64,000 nt of DNA from Podospora bellae-mahoneyi (lineage: Eukaryota; Ascomycota; Sordariomycetes; Sordariales; Podosporaceae), in contig NC_085882.1 of assembly GCF_035222275.1 (NCBI RefSeq), positions 3,603,501 to 3,667,500 of the forward strand, in the 5' to 3' direction. This document shows, one piece after another, positions 52,571 to 64,000 of this stretch. The notes beneath the pieces are model-generated. The model had not been told where the DNA came from. It did no database searches and saw nothing but the letters and a program-made list of their open reading frames with translations. Each line of letters starts with the position of its first letter. Positions within the stretch are counted from its first letter, which is position 1. A program made the position numbers and the translations under genes.

Positions 52571-54525
52571 TCAGGAGGAGCCAGCGCCAGGAGGCTGGGA
52601 AGCCCCGGTCTGGCCACCGAGTTGAGCACCATATTGGGACTGCCACCAGAGCGCGACATAAGCATCATAACCGCCATCTGGGAAGCCATGTCAGTCAAGG
52701 TACAGCGCTGGTTGTATGGGGACAAGAACACTTACAAGCAGCATAGGGATCAGCTTCGCCTCCCGCGCTGGCAGCAGGAGCTGCACTGCTAGCGGGCATG
52801 GACTGGGGAGCGTTCTGTTGGTTAGATGCGTGGCCATAGTTCGGGTTGTCATAGTCACGGTGATGACCACGGGCACCACCACCGTCACGATGACCACCAC
52901 GACCACCTCCACCGGACTTGTTCTGCTGTGGTCTGTGTTAGCAAGACAGGCCCAAAGACCACGGGGAAGATTCTGTTACTTACAGCAGCTTCAACCTTCT
53001 CACGGATGGCAACCTTGGCACGCTCGATGCTATCGCGGCTGCCGACTAGCCCAATCTCGCGTTCCGTCTCGCCACTTCCAGAGGACTGGGATACATTGAT
53101 CTTGCAGCCCGTGGTGTTCTGCATCTCCCGAATGGTCTCGCCGCCTTTGCCAATGATCATACCAACGGCATCCGAGGGCACATAGATGGAATCATTGATT
53201 TTGTCTGGGCCACCGCCGCCATAGCCACCGTCGTTCCGAGGAGCGCGCGCGTTACCACCAGTGGCCGTATTGCGGCTGTCACTGTCCACAATTTCTAGGA
53301 TGAGCTCCTTGGCACTCTTGGTGGCAGCTGGAGTGCCGATGAGGTTGACGGGACGAAGTCCGTTCACACTCTTGTTCTCCGAGACGATGTTGATGTGGCA
53401 GCCACTGCGTTCCTGAAGATCACGAATCGTCTCACCGCCACGACCGATAATAAGGCCCACGGTTCTATCAGGGACCATAATCACAAGCGTATCTTCACCT
53501 TCTTTCGGGATGGGGGGAGCGTTGCGATCGGGACGGGGAGCATCACGGCCACCTCTGTCTCCGCCAAGATGGCCACCACCGCCGCCACCAGGGGGTCCGC
53601 TGCGCATGCCGCTGTCCGCAATGATGCGATTGATCATGGCTTTGGCCTCTTCGCGTTGGGCGCGGGCGCCAGTGATTCTGCATACGCGATACGGCTCGGC
53701 CTCGTTCTCGGCGTTGATGAACTGGACGCGGCAACGGCTCTCACTCTCGACACGTCGAAGGTTCTCGCCCTGGCGGCCAATAATGAGCCCTACCAAGCTC
53801 TTCTCCACTTGCATCGTTTCGACATTGTCTCCGCTGCCTCGAAGGGGAGACCGATCTCTGTCGCGACCGCCACCACCATGGTGACCACGGGGGGAGAAAC
53901 CCTGACGGCGGGGGGAAAAGGAGCGATCGCGCCCATAGTCGCGACTAGGGGCGCCGTAGTCCCGGCGCTCGTCTCGGTAAGGGTTGCTGTCACGAAAGCC
54001 TTCACGGCCTCGGGGACTTCTGGACCGGGATCTCTGTTGGTATCCGCGAGAGTCGGAACCTCGATCACCGGGATACCCAGCATTGTGTCGGTCATAAGGG
54101 GTCAGGCCAGCCTGGGTGGCAGAAGCTTTAGCTCGCTCGATGGCCTCCTGGAACGATAGAGCCCCTGTAGAGTCGGGTCTGATTGAGCTCAAATCGATGT
54201 TGCCGCTCGAAGTAGGCTGAGGGTAAGAGTAGGCCGCAGGAGGTGGGGGCTGGTAAGCAGGCGGAGCGACTTGAGGGGGATATGGGTTATGCGCCGGAGG
54301 AGCACCATAAGGCGCCTGGGGCAGAGAGGGAGGAGGGCCAGGCTGGCCAGGCTGGGCGACAGGAGGAGTCGCATTGGCAGGTCTCTGGGAATCTGCGAGT
54401 AATTGACATTAGATCTCAACTGCCACCACCACCACCACAACCACAAGTGAAGCGCGCGCTCAGAAGATGATCTTACCCTGGAGCAGCTGAAGGATGGAGC
54501 TGAGGTCAGCGGTGGGATTAGCCAT
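52571..54525 (-). CDS. Triple KH-domain RNA-binding protein (FUBP/KHSRP-like)
   Basis: Exons 54525-54477, 54392-52984, 52925-52736 and 52677-52571 give 584 aa. After a Pro/Gln/Tyr-rich N-terminus and an Arg/Ser/Gly region (RSRSRSPRGREG) come three KH domains with GxxG loops GRQG, GRGG and GKGG, each preceded by VGLIIG or VGMIIG (about 53810-53640, 53500-53290 and 53200-52990). The tail has an RGG-like GGGGRGG segment and ends with YGGYDAYVALWW, which looks like the Tyr-rich C-terminus of FUBP-type proteins. Such proteins bind single-stranded T/U-rich nucleic acid and act in transcription, splicing or mRNA decay. The last intron's acceptor pair (CAGCAG at intron 2) may give two isoforms differing by one Gln. 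Nuclear location is likely. Confidence 0.93.
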
Positions 54526-56106
54526 CTTGACGAATTGTCGCGACAACTTGAGGGTCGAAAATAGGGAGAGACCGAGAGATTGATTGGGTATAGCACTTTG
54601 CAATGATGATACTGAGAGATGAAGTGGTATCGATGCGGGTAAAGACAACGCAAGCGCAGCAGCAAAAGCGAGGTTGGTCTAGTGTCGCAAGCGATGGCGA
54701 CAGAGACGGGAGAAGGAAAAGCAACGCTGAGGCGAGTCGCAGTCTCTCCAAGAGATGCCGCACGACGGAAGGATGCAGCAGCAGCCGGTTGAGCCTCGGT
54801 TGCGTGGGATTCAAGGTCGAGATGCCGAAGACTGTTGAGATGGCGGAAGCCAGAGGGAGAGACAGAGAACAAAGGGCTGGCGTCACAATGATTGCGATTG
54901 GTGGTTTGTGGCTGCAGGAAAGTCTTTGGGCCAGCCACTTGTAGCAAGAGTTTTCAGAGGCGCCACACCTTTCAAGCCTGGTTGTTTTGTGTGTATGCCG
55001 ACTTGTGGCTTGCCATTCACCTACGCACGGACGTGATCGGACCAACCGATAGAGTCGATAAGGCAATCAGGCCGATAACGATAACATCGATAAGACCAAG
55101 TGAATGCCTGAGGTGTAAGGTTCAACAGCGTGGAGGGGGACGATGGCCTACAGGAGCATAAAATTGTGTAGATATCGTGATAAGATGGACTAGCCATAGT
55201 CAAGACTTTGTATGTGGACGGAGTCATTCAAACTAAACGTACAATGGCTGTTTGGGCTCCATTGACACATTCACCAGCATGAACTGTCGAGAAAGAACCC
55301 AGACAGGCAGGCAGTTGGAATTGACCACCTCAGACCCATTGGCGTTGATTCAAAAGACAGCCGCAGAACAGACTCACTGCTATAGAACAGGAGATCTGTG
55401 TGTACAGTCTCTGTGACAGGAAGCCAAGGGAGAAACAGTGCACAGCTTACGGTTTGAGCAACACAAACCACCTTGGACCGTTCTTGACAACGGGACCTTG
55501 CGCATTTTGTAACACTGAACTGAAATCTACTGCTCAGTCACGACCTCTCCAACTCTCTGGGGGCCCTTGGGTAAAGACTGGGGGCGCCCTTTTCATCCTT
55601 CATATGGATCAATATAACCACTCACAATCCTGAGTTATATCAGCGTGCCAGCTATCAAATATGCCATTTCCATTTCATGGGCACCCATTCTTGTCTTCGT
55701 AGTGGCACTAGAAGGCCAATGCAACGTTTCAAGATCGCCCTCTTGCCGTTCCTATCCGCCTCTACTTCCTGCCGTTCCTGCTTTTCACCTGGACTTTCAA
55801 CCTCTCATGTTCCCATTCGGTGCCGCCTGATGCCCATGTCGACTCCATGTCCCGAGTCCTCCAGGCAACCTTGTGCAATCCTCGGGGCCTTGATTCTGGA
55901 AGCCAATTCGGGCCCGGTACCTTGCCTTCACAACCAGGAGTACAAGACAATTTCCGTTGGGGACACAGGACAAGAGGGTAACCTGTTTTCCTACTTCTTT
56001 CCGATGTTCCCTCAGTCTCTTCGTTCTTTTCTCCTATTCATTCATTCTTTTCAGCAGAAGTCCGTCCTCTCATTAGCTTCGTCCTTTTAACCACATTTGA
56101 AACACC
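54526..56106. other. Intergenic 54526-56106 (divergent promoters)
   Basis: Upstream of the KH gene (-) and the protease gene (+). Several open frames on both strands near 54600-54950 are chance frames in GC-rich leader DNA. C/T-rich tracts at 55985-56080 fit the protease leader. No gene is seen. Confidence 0.4.
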
Positions 56107-57587
56107 ATGATGATCTCTGCTTGGTGGTGGGCTCTTGCCTGCTACATCTCTGCCGTAGAAGGCCGGGTAACCAGTCATCTTTACCGGCAGCTCAACAGCA
56201 ATGCTCTCCCGGGCATCACATACACGCTTCCCAAAGGCTCCAATGCTCTGATTTCTGTCAAGAGCACCACCTCTTCATCAAAGCCATACATCCAGAAGCT
56301 TGAGCCAATCCGGAGCAGTTCTCTCACCAACAAACGATCTGTGGCCGCCCTCTTGGGCACCCATCAACGCAGTGTCGGAGGTGTTGGCTACAACAATGTT
56401 ACGACAACAAATGCTTATGGAACACAATACGCCACCGAATCCTTTTGGGATGGTATCAAGGTCAAGCTCCTCCTCGACACTGGCAGCTCCGACACATGGG
56501 CCGTGGCCAAAAGCTTTCAATGCATTGACTATGCCGGTGGGTTTATTCCCCAGGATGCTTGCAGCTTCGGACCCTCTGCTGTCGAAAAGTTCCAGTATGG
56601 TCGGACTGAGCCTGTCTCCCACATGTACATCCAATACGGTGACGGCGAGACTGTGTCGGGGCCCATGGGATTCTCGGATATCAGTGTCGGCAACCTCACT
56701 GTTAACAGGCAGCAGGTTTGTTTGGCGAATAGCACATACTGGCTCGGCAACAATGTTACCAGTGGGCTGCTGGGTATGGCGTTTCCTTCCTTGACCAATG
56801 CCTACCTCGGTGATGGCGACGATCACGAGATGGGGAGTGCCATTCAATACTCGCCGTTCTTTACTTCGTTGGTAGAACAGGGAAAAATTGATCCCATTTT
56901 CAGTCTCACGATCGACCGCAACTCTTCGTCCGGGATTCTGGCTCTGGGGGGTATCGCGCCTGCCACTGGGCTGGATTTCACAAGGGAGGTGTCTATGGAC
57001 ATGATCATTGTGAGTCATCGGCTTTGGCATGCAATGAGTGAGCAAGATCTGACTGCTTGGGTTTGCAGACAAACCTCATCGGAGTTCCGGCAGCATCCTA
57101 CTCGTATTCCTTCTACACAATCATTCCTGACGGCTGGTACTATGACCACACCACCAGCACCAAGAAGATCCCGTACATTGTTGACAGTGGGACCACATTG
57201 TGCTATCTCCCTCCCAGTAAGCGTTTGCTCGGCCATCATTGCGGTACCGTCTGAATCTAATATGCCATTACAGATCTTGCCGAAGCCATCAATTCCGCCT
57301 ACTCCCCTCCGGCCGTCTACATGTGGATGTACGGTGCTTATTTCACCGACTGCAACGCAGTTTCGCCCCTGGTCGCCGTCATTCTCAACGGCATCAAGTA
57401 CTGGATCAATCCGCAGGATATGATTTATCGGAACATGGTTGACCCCATTTCTGGCCTGTGCATGACGGGAATCGCCAGTGGTGGTGCCGGGCCATATATC
57501 CTGGGTGATGTGTTTATGCAGAACGCCCTCTCCATTTTTGATATTGGACAGGCCAAAATGAGGTTTATCCCGAGAGATAAGTACTGA
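56107..57587 (+). CDS. Secreted pepsin-like aspartic protease
   Basis: Exons 56107-57009, 57069-57216 and 57274-57587 give 454 aa. Signal peptide: MMISAWWWALACYISAVEG, with a likely cut near residue 19. A propeptide of about 70 residues may end near NKR. The two active-site loops are DTGSSDTW (Asp124) and VDSGTTLCY (Asp340, split from its neighbours by intron placement but intact), and the flap Tyr is in YIQYGDGE. Cys pairs and NNVT, NLT and NST glycosylation sites fit a secreted enzyme. The start could be the second Met. There is no GPI signal or transmembrane tail, so it is likely released to the medium or wall. It is an A1-family endopeptidase; specificity is unknown. Confidence 0.94.
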
Positions 57588-58044
57588 TCGGTTGAGATTT
57601 GAGTGCTGTATTTTGCAGACAGAGCGGGCAGTTGGGGAGCTTTAGGGGACATGGTGATGGACAAATGTACAACATCTCGCTGAGGGTTTTGGCCTGGCAG
57701 GTCGAACGTAATGAATGTCAAAGTGCCATCTGTGTTGACCTTGATTTTACCATGCAGATTCTTTCTTGCAAAGAACAAGACATGTCCTCCAAAGCAACTT
57801 TATTTGACACCCGAAGCCGTCGTCACCAGCCGTCGTCCCAGCTGCTACCATCTCTCCAGATCAAACCCGCCAGTTCCATGACCTCCCAACAGTCAAAATT
57901 GTTTACATCCATCCACCACTGACCCACCTTCTCTGCAAGTGTATCTACCTACAAGTACCTTTTCCCAATTCTTTACCCCCCCCCTTCACCTTCTTCCATG
58001 CCTACCTACCCCCAGACCATCAACCACCAATCCAACCTCAAGCA
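57588..58044. other. Intergenic 57588-58044
   Basis: 3' flank of the protease gene and C-rich leader of the 58045 gene. No gene is seen. Confidence 0.4.
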
Positions 58045-58630
58045 ATGTCAACCCCCCAACAACGACCACCCCCAACCCCACCCAAAGCCATTATCTTCCG
58101 AAACAGAGGCTTCAAACTCTTCTACAGCTTCCCGGTAACCATCCACTTCCTCTACATAACCCTCGACTTCTGTCCCGACGTGGGGCCCGATCCCTACCGG
58201 TACTGGCCCCGGCACTCCTCCACCGAGCTCTTGACGTTCTTCAGGAGGGCAGACCCATTCCTCAACGATGTCGATTTTTTGGTCGCGCAGCTGAAGTGGA
58301 ACCTGATCGAGTTTGACGAGCCGAATCTGCCCGCTGATCGGGGGCATAGGGCGGGGAGGTTGAGGGAGATATTGATGGACGCGGTGCTAGATGGGAAGGT
58401 GGGTTGTTTCTTTCGATGCTTAGCTAAAAGGGGTGGGTGGTGGCTGACGAGACGAAAAAGGTTAGGAGGATATCCATCCAACTGTTGAGGATATCATAAG
58501 TGATATCGAAAGGGAGCATGCCGAGGAGATGAAGAGGTGGAAGTGGGAGTATGATGGCTGTAGGGCAGAGGTGCTCAGGTGGCAGGCGGAGACGGGGAGA
58601 AGGTTGGCGGTGCCGGGGCGAGAAAAGTAA
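58045..58630 (+). CDS. Hypothetical protein, 172 aa
   Basis: Exons 58045-58398 and 58466-58630 are joined by a 67-bp intron (GTGGGT..GGTTAG, branch-like CTTAGCTAA). The spliced frame is coherent: ...DAVLDGK then EDIHPTVEDIISDIEREHAEE. The protein has a Pro-rich start (PPPTPP), an aromatic-rich middle (FRNRGFKLFYSF, FLYITLDFCPDV), YRYWPRHSS and a charged C-terminal helix rich in Glu, Arg and Trp. I do not recognise a domain. The leader is C-rich with CAAGCAATGTC at the start. No intron-retained product longer than 147 residues exists. Confidence 0.65.
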
Positions 58631-59246
58631 AGAGAGTAAGCAGGTTTGATCCTCGCAGCAGTTGAATTCTCTACAGCAGGTCAACCAGAATCATCAAGGA
58701 CAAAAGAAAATCAAACCACCATCCAATCCTCCTGGCCAACTTATTTGCTCCAGATCATGACCTCCAAATTCCCAAAACATCTAGTAATACAAGTAACGTC
58801 CGTCCATCCGTCAAACGCTACAGTCTGAGAAGAGCCAAAACAGACAGGGAGGGTGAGTGTGCTTAAATGCACATGATTACATATCATTTCGCTGTGTAGA
58901 AGAACGTTTCATTTACACCTTTGCCCCAACCAACCAACCAACCAACCAAATCAAGCCTCACAACCCCCTTTTACCTCTCTCTATAGTGAGTGAGAATGAA
59001 AAGCCCTTGTCCTAGCAGTTCCGCCAGTCCATTTTGAACCGCCCTCCTATGACTCTGGGGAAAGTGATTGCTATGTGCGTTTGAAACCATGTCGTGGTTT
59101 TATCTTTCCGACCCTAGGGGAATCCTGCCCAAAAAGAAGTTTGATGATACCTCCGCTATGAACACCAGAAAAAAAAAGAAAAATTATGCAGTCAAGAAAT
59201 ATGCGGGAACATGACCCAAGAAGAATGCATCTCCAAAACAAGACAA
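58631..59246. other. Intergenic 58631-59246
   Basis: Convergent 3' flanks. Contains a CCAA tetranucleotide run (58926-58949). No gene is seen. Confidence 0.4.
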
Positions 59247-60814
59247 TCATATGCCACCCTCCGGCTTGGGATCCTCGTGCTTAGCGGTGCTGCCCTTGCC
59301 ACGCCACGTGCTGACGGCCTTGACTTCAGCCTTGTAGATTTGTACCTCGGTGCCGTAGGCCCGCGGCGTCAGCTTCATGAGCGTGTGAAGCGGTACTGGT
59401 ACCCAGGGGCTTTCTTCTTGTGTCTTTTGCATAAAGTAGGCATAGATGCAACGAATGACGGCTTGGTGAGAAATGATGAGAATGTCCTCGCTGCGCTCCA
59501 GTTCCATGATGATGGGCTCGAGGCGGATCACCACATCCCGGTAGCTCTCACCGCCGCGGTAGCGGTAGTTGTACTTGTCTTCGTCGCGAGCCTGGAAATC
59601 TTCAGGGTACATGTCGGCGATCTCCTGGTACGTCATGCCGTCGCAGACACCAGCGTCCAGCTCGTCGAGCGCTTTCCATTGTAATTGGTTGTAGTGTTTT
59701 GGCAAGTGACGGGCGGTCGCAATGGTGCGTTTCAGGGTCGACGTCCAGACCGTCAACGGCCGGTCGCTCTGCATGTGTGTGTTAGTTGAGTCAGGTCATA
59801 TTCTGGGGGAACGGCACATAAAACTGCGTCGCTGCGGCGGAAAAACAGGTGCGAGTCCCCGCCTTGGCGCACGCGATTTCGGGTCCGACTTACACCTACA
59901 GATTCGAGAACCAGCTCGGGGAGCTTGAGCGCATATTCTTCACCGCGATGAGACAAATCGGCATCACCACCGATGCGGCCCTCCAGGTTGAGCATGGACT
60001 CGCCGTGCTGCCAATAGAGTTAGTTTTCGGGCCTTGCAACCGTTCGAGTCAGATCAAGACTTACCCGAGAGAGCCAGACTGATCTGGGCCGGATGTGAAG
60101 GTTCATAAGATAATACACTATACGACTTTGAAGGTAATCCTGGATGCGGTTGATGATGACCTGTCGTCCCACGTTCATGATCTTGAGGTAGGTCAGATGA
60201 TCCTCGTCCCCGTCGGCGTTGATGGTCTTGTACACCTTTTCGTAGTTGCGGATGCGGTTTCGGAAGTCGAGCGCGGCTTGCTCTGGGTCCTGGCCCTGAT
60301 AGTCCGGACTAGTAGTCTTGACATCCCGAATGTTGGCCATGATGAGCTCCTCTTCGTCACATTTGGACTCGACAAAAATGACGTCGACACCTTCTTGGTT
60401 GATTCGGTCGAGCACCCATTTCCGGCGCTCCTTGGTGCTGTTTGTCGCATCGAGAATACCAACCACTCCACCGCTCCTGAACCACTTCATCATGTCTGCC
60501 ACGGCAGCCTCGGCCGCAGCCCGTCGCTTACGCTCGCCCTCGGCATTGTTGGTGTCGAAGAAGTCAGCTGAGGGATGGGGGGCGTCGTTGCGCCGGTAGT
60601 TGCCCACATTGAAGGTCGCCGCGGGGATCGAGAGCCACTTGAGGTATCGCTGAGCTACGAGGCTGTCAGTTTCTGGTCTTTTGCAGAGGAATCAAGAAAA
60701 CAACGCACCTTTTTGGGCAATATAACTTTTCCCGCGAGCTGGAAGCCCAACCATCACCACGCAGATGCGGGTTTCCTCGGGCCGAATCCCGACGCCGTTA
60801 GTCCTTGGAGCCAT
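59247..60814 (-). CDS. 6-phosphofructo-2-kinase/fructose-2,6-bisphosphatase (bifunctional)
   Basis: Exons 60814-60709, 60654-60065, 60007-59894 and 59768-59247 give 443 aa. The kinase half has a Walker A GLPARGKSYIA (23-33), FNVGNYRR, and the GILDATNSTKERRKW loop. The phosphatase half begins SRHGES with the phosphorylated His233, then GRIGGDADLS, TSTLKRT and the second His in ISHQAVIR. All bisphosphatase residues that can be seen are present, so unlike yeast Pfk26, which lacks the His, this protein should make and remove fructose-2,6-bisphosphate, the activator of phosphofructokinase. The short N-terminus lacks the long regulatory extension of Pfk26. Cytosolic. The last intron (125 bp) carries CTAAC 11 bp before the acceptor. 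Confidence 0.95.
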
Positions 60815-62632
60815 TTTTGCTGCTGCTTGTGCAGTATTTGTGTGATGGAATGGAAAATGACACCGGTAATCGCGGAGACATGTATCGGCCTAAATTGATG
60901 TTTCCCAGCTGCGTTCTTATAGAAGGGGTGGGTGGTCGCGTGAGGCTAGGTCGTCGGGCGTCTTGGCTAAAAGCACGGAAGACTGGAATTCGAAGGCCGT
61001 CTGCCGTAGAAACGGTACCTGACGGATGGACTGATTGTGACTCTTCCGCGTGCGTGCGTTTTGTGAGTGTGAGTGTGTGGGTGTGGGTGTGTGGGTGTGT
61101 GTGGTAGATTGGTAGATAGCGAAGCCGAGGGCTCTCCGATCTCGACGTCACCCTGGGCCGATAAAGAATGCGACGGGGCGGGATGTGTTCAACGGCTGCC
61201 GGTCAAGGGCCAAAATAACACCTCGGTGGGCTGGTGGGAGGTGGGCAGGTTGTGTCGGGTTCGAGCGGATGGATGGCTAAAAGGCTACGAGAGAGAGAGA
61301 GAAAATGAGAGCTCGGGCAGCAGATGGAGGGGAGCACGATTCAATTTGTTGCAGAATTGGGCCAAAGAAAAGGATGCTGTCACATCGAGGGTGCAAGGCT
61401 TGGGGCTTTGGGGAAGCGCAGGGGCATGGGCAGGGGAAGCGCTTCCGGCCAACAGTTCCAGGCCCTTTTAGGGAGGGAAGGGCCAAGCACGGGACCCCGC
61501 CGGATGGGCCCGACCTGGCAGATGGATGCTGGTCCACAGCGACTACAGCAGGTGTCCGGGCAGCAGCAGGTGGGCTTAGGATGTTTCGTATTTTCAATTA
61601 CAGACCGCTCTATGGCTGGACCCTAGCTGAAGGTGGCCAGTGGCCATTAAGTGACGTGATACCTCAAGGTATCCTCCTGGTAGATATCCGTAGCAAGCCG
61701 GTTGTCCGAGAGAGAGCACCTGGAACCCGGAAGCTCTCACTGGACGGTTGTCTCTACTTTACGGATAGGTAGGCATGTTTCAATCAATGCTCTCTCTCTC
61801 TCTTCAAAGTTCGACATCTGCTGTGCACCCTTGTGTCCCGTTTCCGCCGGCTGAAGTCGGAATGGCTCCAGGGATGTCGACGAAGATCCGCCCGCAGTTA
61901 CCGTTGTCTCCGCCGCGTTTCCGGGACTCAAGGCATTTGAAGATGTCTAAAGTTTCACCCCGCCAAATGCCAAGCTGCGCCAAAACGCCGCCAGCTGACC
62001 AGCCAGTAGCATGCATCCCCCTTCCGTAAGAACGTGGACAGAAGAATTGGCTTTCTCTCTGTCCGACAGTCTCGTGATGGGTTCGAAAACTTCGCTGTGA
62101 ATAATGGCGTGGACACAACCAACGGGTGGTGGGGCATGTACTCTGGGAAGGCCAACTCGGGAATGCCGGTTATTATGTCAGCCCAATCCAGAAATAAGGT
62201 GAAAACTTCGCTTTTTGCTCGGCTGAAGAGAAAAAAATAGGCCTTCGTCTCGTGACCATCGACATTGGCAATGGAGAAAAAATAGCTGATCATCAGGCTC
62301 GGCGCCGCACCCCTCCATACACCGCCGTGTTGGTGTGGGGGTTTGTTTGGCTGAAGCTCAGCTGTGGGGTTGCTGGTTGTTTCCCAGCATTAATACACTG
62401 TAAAAAAAAGAAAAAAAAGAATGAAAACAGTGCGTTGGCAGTGATGCCATCACGAGTTCGACCGGTCATCTGATCCTTTCCCCTGAATTGATTGGAGACA
62501 GAGTGACAATTGTTGTCCCTTGCAGGTTGCATTTATTAGCCTAGGTGAGATAATCAAGATAGGCTACCTAATCGATAACACTTATCGCTGCCCCTCCAGT
62601 AACCATCCATCAAGGTAACAGAGCTATCATCA
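60815..62632. other. Intergenic 60815-62632
   Basis: Promoter of the PFK2/FBP2 gene and 3' flank of the P450 gene. It holds a GT-rich array (61066-61104), a GA run (61290-61305), a CT run (61788-61804) and an A-rich tract (62400-62425). Open frames up to 155 codons on the + strand lack motifs. No gene is supported. Confidence 0.4.
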
Positions 62633-64000
62633 TCAATGAGAGGCATGTTGCATCCTCACAACCACGGGCTTCCTCTCAACCAACATGAAAGTCTTTAGGC
62701 TCTCCCACTCGAGCCTTTTCCCGTCGACCGCTTCAAAATCAAACGCCCTCAGCAGCTTGGTTGTGATCAACCGCATCTCGGCCCAAGCCAGGTGAATCCC
62801 GAGACAGATTCTCGGTCCCATGCTGAACGGTTGGAATGCCTCTCTCTTGTCTGTATAGAATTCCGATTCTGGCTTGGAGGCATCAGGTAACCATCTCTCG
62901 GGCAAGAACTCATCAGCACCGCGCCAGTAATTGGGATCCCGTTGCATAGCATACGCTTGGATCGACACCAACGTCTGACCCGGCAGTGTCACTCCCGCAA
63001 CCACCCCACCCGCATCTGGCACCCGTCTCGGCAAGATCCAGGGTATAGGCGTGCACAACCTCAACGCCTCGGTCAGCACTGCATTTAGCCACTTCAGCTC
63101 CCGTAGCGAGTCCAGCGTGATCTCCCTCCCATCGTCGCCGAGCCCTCTGACTTCGTCCGTTACTTTCTTCAAATACTGCGGGTTCTGGACCAGATAATTC
63201 ATCATACCCGTCAACACCGTCGCAGTAGTCTCGCTGCCAGCAATCACAAGCGCCATAAACGACCCGTTGATATCATCTAGCGACATCTCGTTCTTGGTGT
63301 TTCCTCGCAGAATGGGGCTCATAATATCCTCCCTCTCCACCTCATAATTCATCCTCCTGGCCACCCTCTCCACCACCTGCCCCCAGTGATCCCGTTGCAT
63401 CTTCCTGAGCGATGGAGGTATGAGCTTGAACAAAGCAGACTCCACCCAGGGGTAGAACCTCGCCGCAGCAACCTTGGTTGCCATTGCGGGCGTGTGGAAG
63501 AGAATGGCCACCCAGGGGTGATATTTGCTGTTCTCCAGGCAGTGGAAGCTCTCACCAAAAGCAAGATCACCAAAGATGTCAAAGGTCACAAAGTTGAACC
63601 AGGGGCTGATATCTACCTCCGCCTTGGCCACACCTTTGTTATCTTTTTCGCCTGAGGATGGGGAGTCGATCATTTCGGAAAGACGCTCGACAAGCAAGTT
63701 GACGTAGCGTTGGATGATTGGTTCCTGAGACCGCAGAGCGCGGGTGGTGAAGCCCGGGGTCAAGGCCTTTCTCATGCGGGCGTGCGTCTCGTGGTTGAGA
63801 GCTGTGAGCAAGCCCTCGGTGTGGACACGCTGCGTAGTCCACCAAGTCGGATCTTTGGGAAACGGCGGCCTTCCGTGATGGGATTGCAGTATGTCATTCC
63901 AGGCAGATGGGTGCGTAAATGTCAACTCATTGGGTGCGATTCTCAAGATTGGGCCGTATTTGCGGTGGAGCTTCTGGATATCATGGACGAAGGTCCCGCG
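62633..64000 (-). CDS. Cytochrome P450 monooxygenase, 5' end cut by the window
   Basis: One uninterrupted frame from the window edge (…VHDIQKLHRKYGPILRIAP) to the stop at 62633; the N-terminal membrane anchor lies beyond 64000. Signatures: I-helix AGSETTA, ExxR as EALR, PERW, and the heme loop FSMGPRICLGIHLAW with the Cys ligand. The KYGPILRIAPNEL and HETHARMRKALTPGF motifs are those of the fungal isotrichodermin C-15 hydroxylase-like group, often found in secondary-metabolite clusters. No other biosynthetic gene is visible inside this window, so a metabolite role cannot be judged. ER membrane and a reductase partner are expected for a class II enzyme. Confidence 0.94.
   Translation of the reverse strand, partial: RGTFVHDIQKLHRKYGPILRIAPNELTFTHPSAWNDILQSHHGRPPFPKDPTWWTTQRVHTEGLLTALNHETHARMRKALTPGFTTRALRSQEPIIQRYVNLLVERLSEMIDSPSSGEKDNKGVAKAEVDISPWFNFVTFDIFGDLAFGESFHCLENSKYHPWVAILFHTPAMATKVAAARFYPWVESALFKLIPPSLRKMQRDHWGQVVERVARRMNYEVEREDIMSPILRGNTKNEMSLDDINGSFMALVIAGSETTATVLTGMMNYLVQNPQYLKKVTDEVRGLGDDGREITLDSLRELKWLNAVLTEALRLCTPIPWILPRRVPDAGGVVAGVTLPGQTLVSIQAYAMQRDPNYWRGADEFLPERWLPDASKPESEFYTDKREAFQPFSMGPRICLGIHLAWAEMRLITTKLLRAFDFEAVDGKRLEWESLKTFMLVERKPVVVRMQHASH

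Noticed and set aside
1-64000. tRNA, rRNA, CRISPR arrays, and retroelement or Polinton relics
   Set aside because: I looked for B-box-like GGTTCGANTCC with a matching A box, for direct-repeat arrays and for element protein motifs, and found none convincing; a tRNAscan or repeat search could still find weak ones.

Overview
The window is nuclear DNA from a filamentous ascomycete, most likely a Sordariomycete of the Sordariales type. The basis is many short GT..AG introns of 45-125 bp with CTAAC-like branch sites, several fungus-specific protein families (CorA-like proteins with the RTLDQ/YYW signature, SAT4/Pth11-type rhodopsins, ACS-family permeases, CbxX-fused helicases), and AT-rich relics that look hit by repeat-induced point mutation (RIP). 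No tRNA, rRNA or CRISPR array was found, and no retroelement was recognised. Splice models were built by hand by joining GT..AG sites so that the frame and the family motifs stay intact.

Layout. 1-973: 5' part of a one-pass membrane protein (-). 1725-11818: a divergent pair made of a protein of the family often mislabelled 'geranylgeranyl pyrophosphate synthetase' (-) and a 2297-residue fusion of a UPF1/ZNFX1-like helicase with three CbxX-type AAA+ domains (+). In my reading the first protein carries the active-site motifs of the DXO/Rai1 decapping nucleases. 11819-13267: a relic zone with an AT-rich repeat, a dead NB-ARC (NLR) gene and a small duplicate of the start of the 3263 gene. 13761-18131: a 10-exon CorA-like membrane protein with a 9-nt micro-exon (-). 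19413-20734: short-chain dehydrogenase (+). 22115-24916: CM1 (centrosomin motif 1) protein (+). 25520-25741: second copy of the AT-rich repeat, inverted. 26295-27590: RFC3 clamp-loader subunit (-). 28978-30390: GT1 glycosyltransferase (+). 30546-32240: Pth11/SAT4-type receptor-like protein (-). 33673-35311 and 36533-38246: two ACS-family MFS transporters (-). 38247-42701: gene-poor. 42702-47179: large coiled-coil protein whose frame continues past a single TAG (+). 48679-49266: small Cys/His-rich protein (+). 50002-50886: TMEM53/DUF829 hydrolase-fold protein (-). 52571-54525: triple-KH RNA-binding protein (-). 56107-57587: secreted pepsin-like protease (+). 58045-58630: unknown 172-aa protein (+). 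59247-60814: bifunctional 6-phosphofructo-2-kinase/fructose-2,6-bisphosphatase (-). 62633-64000: cytochrome P450, partial (-).

Most genes are ordinary housekeeping or transport genes with no operon logic. The best candidate for an undescribed system is the divergent nuclease-like/helicase-AAA pair at 1725-11818. It lies beside an NLR relic and a fragment of a lost second copy of the nuclease-like gene, which would fit a fast-turning RNA-surveillance or defence locus. That functional reading is inference.
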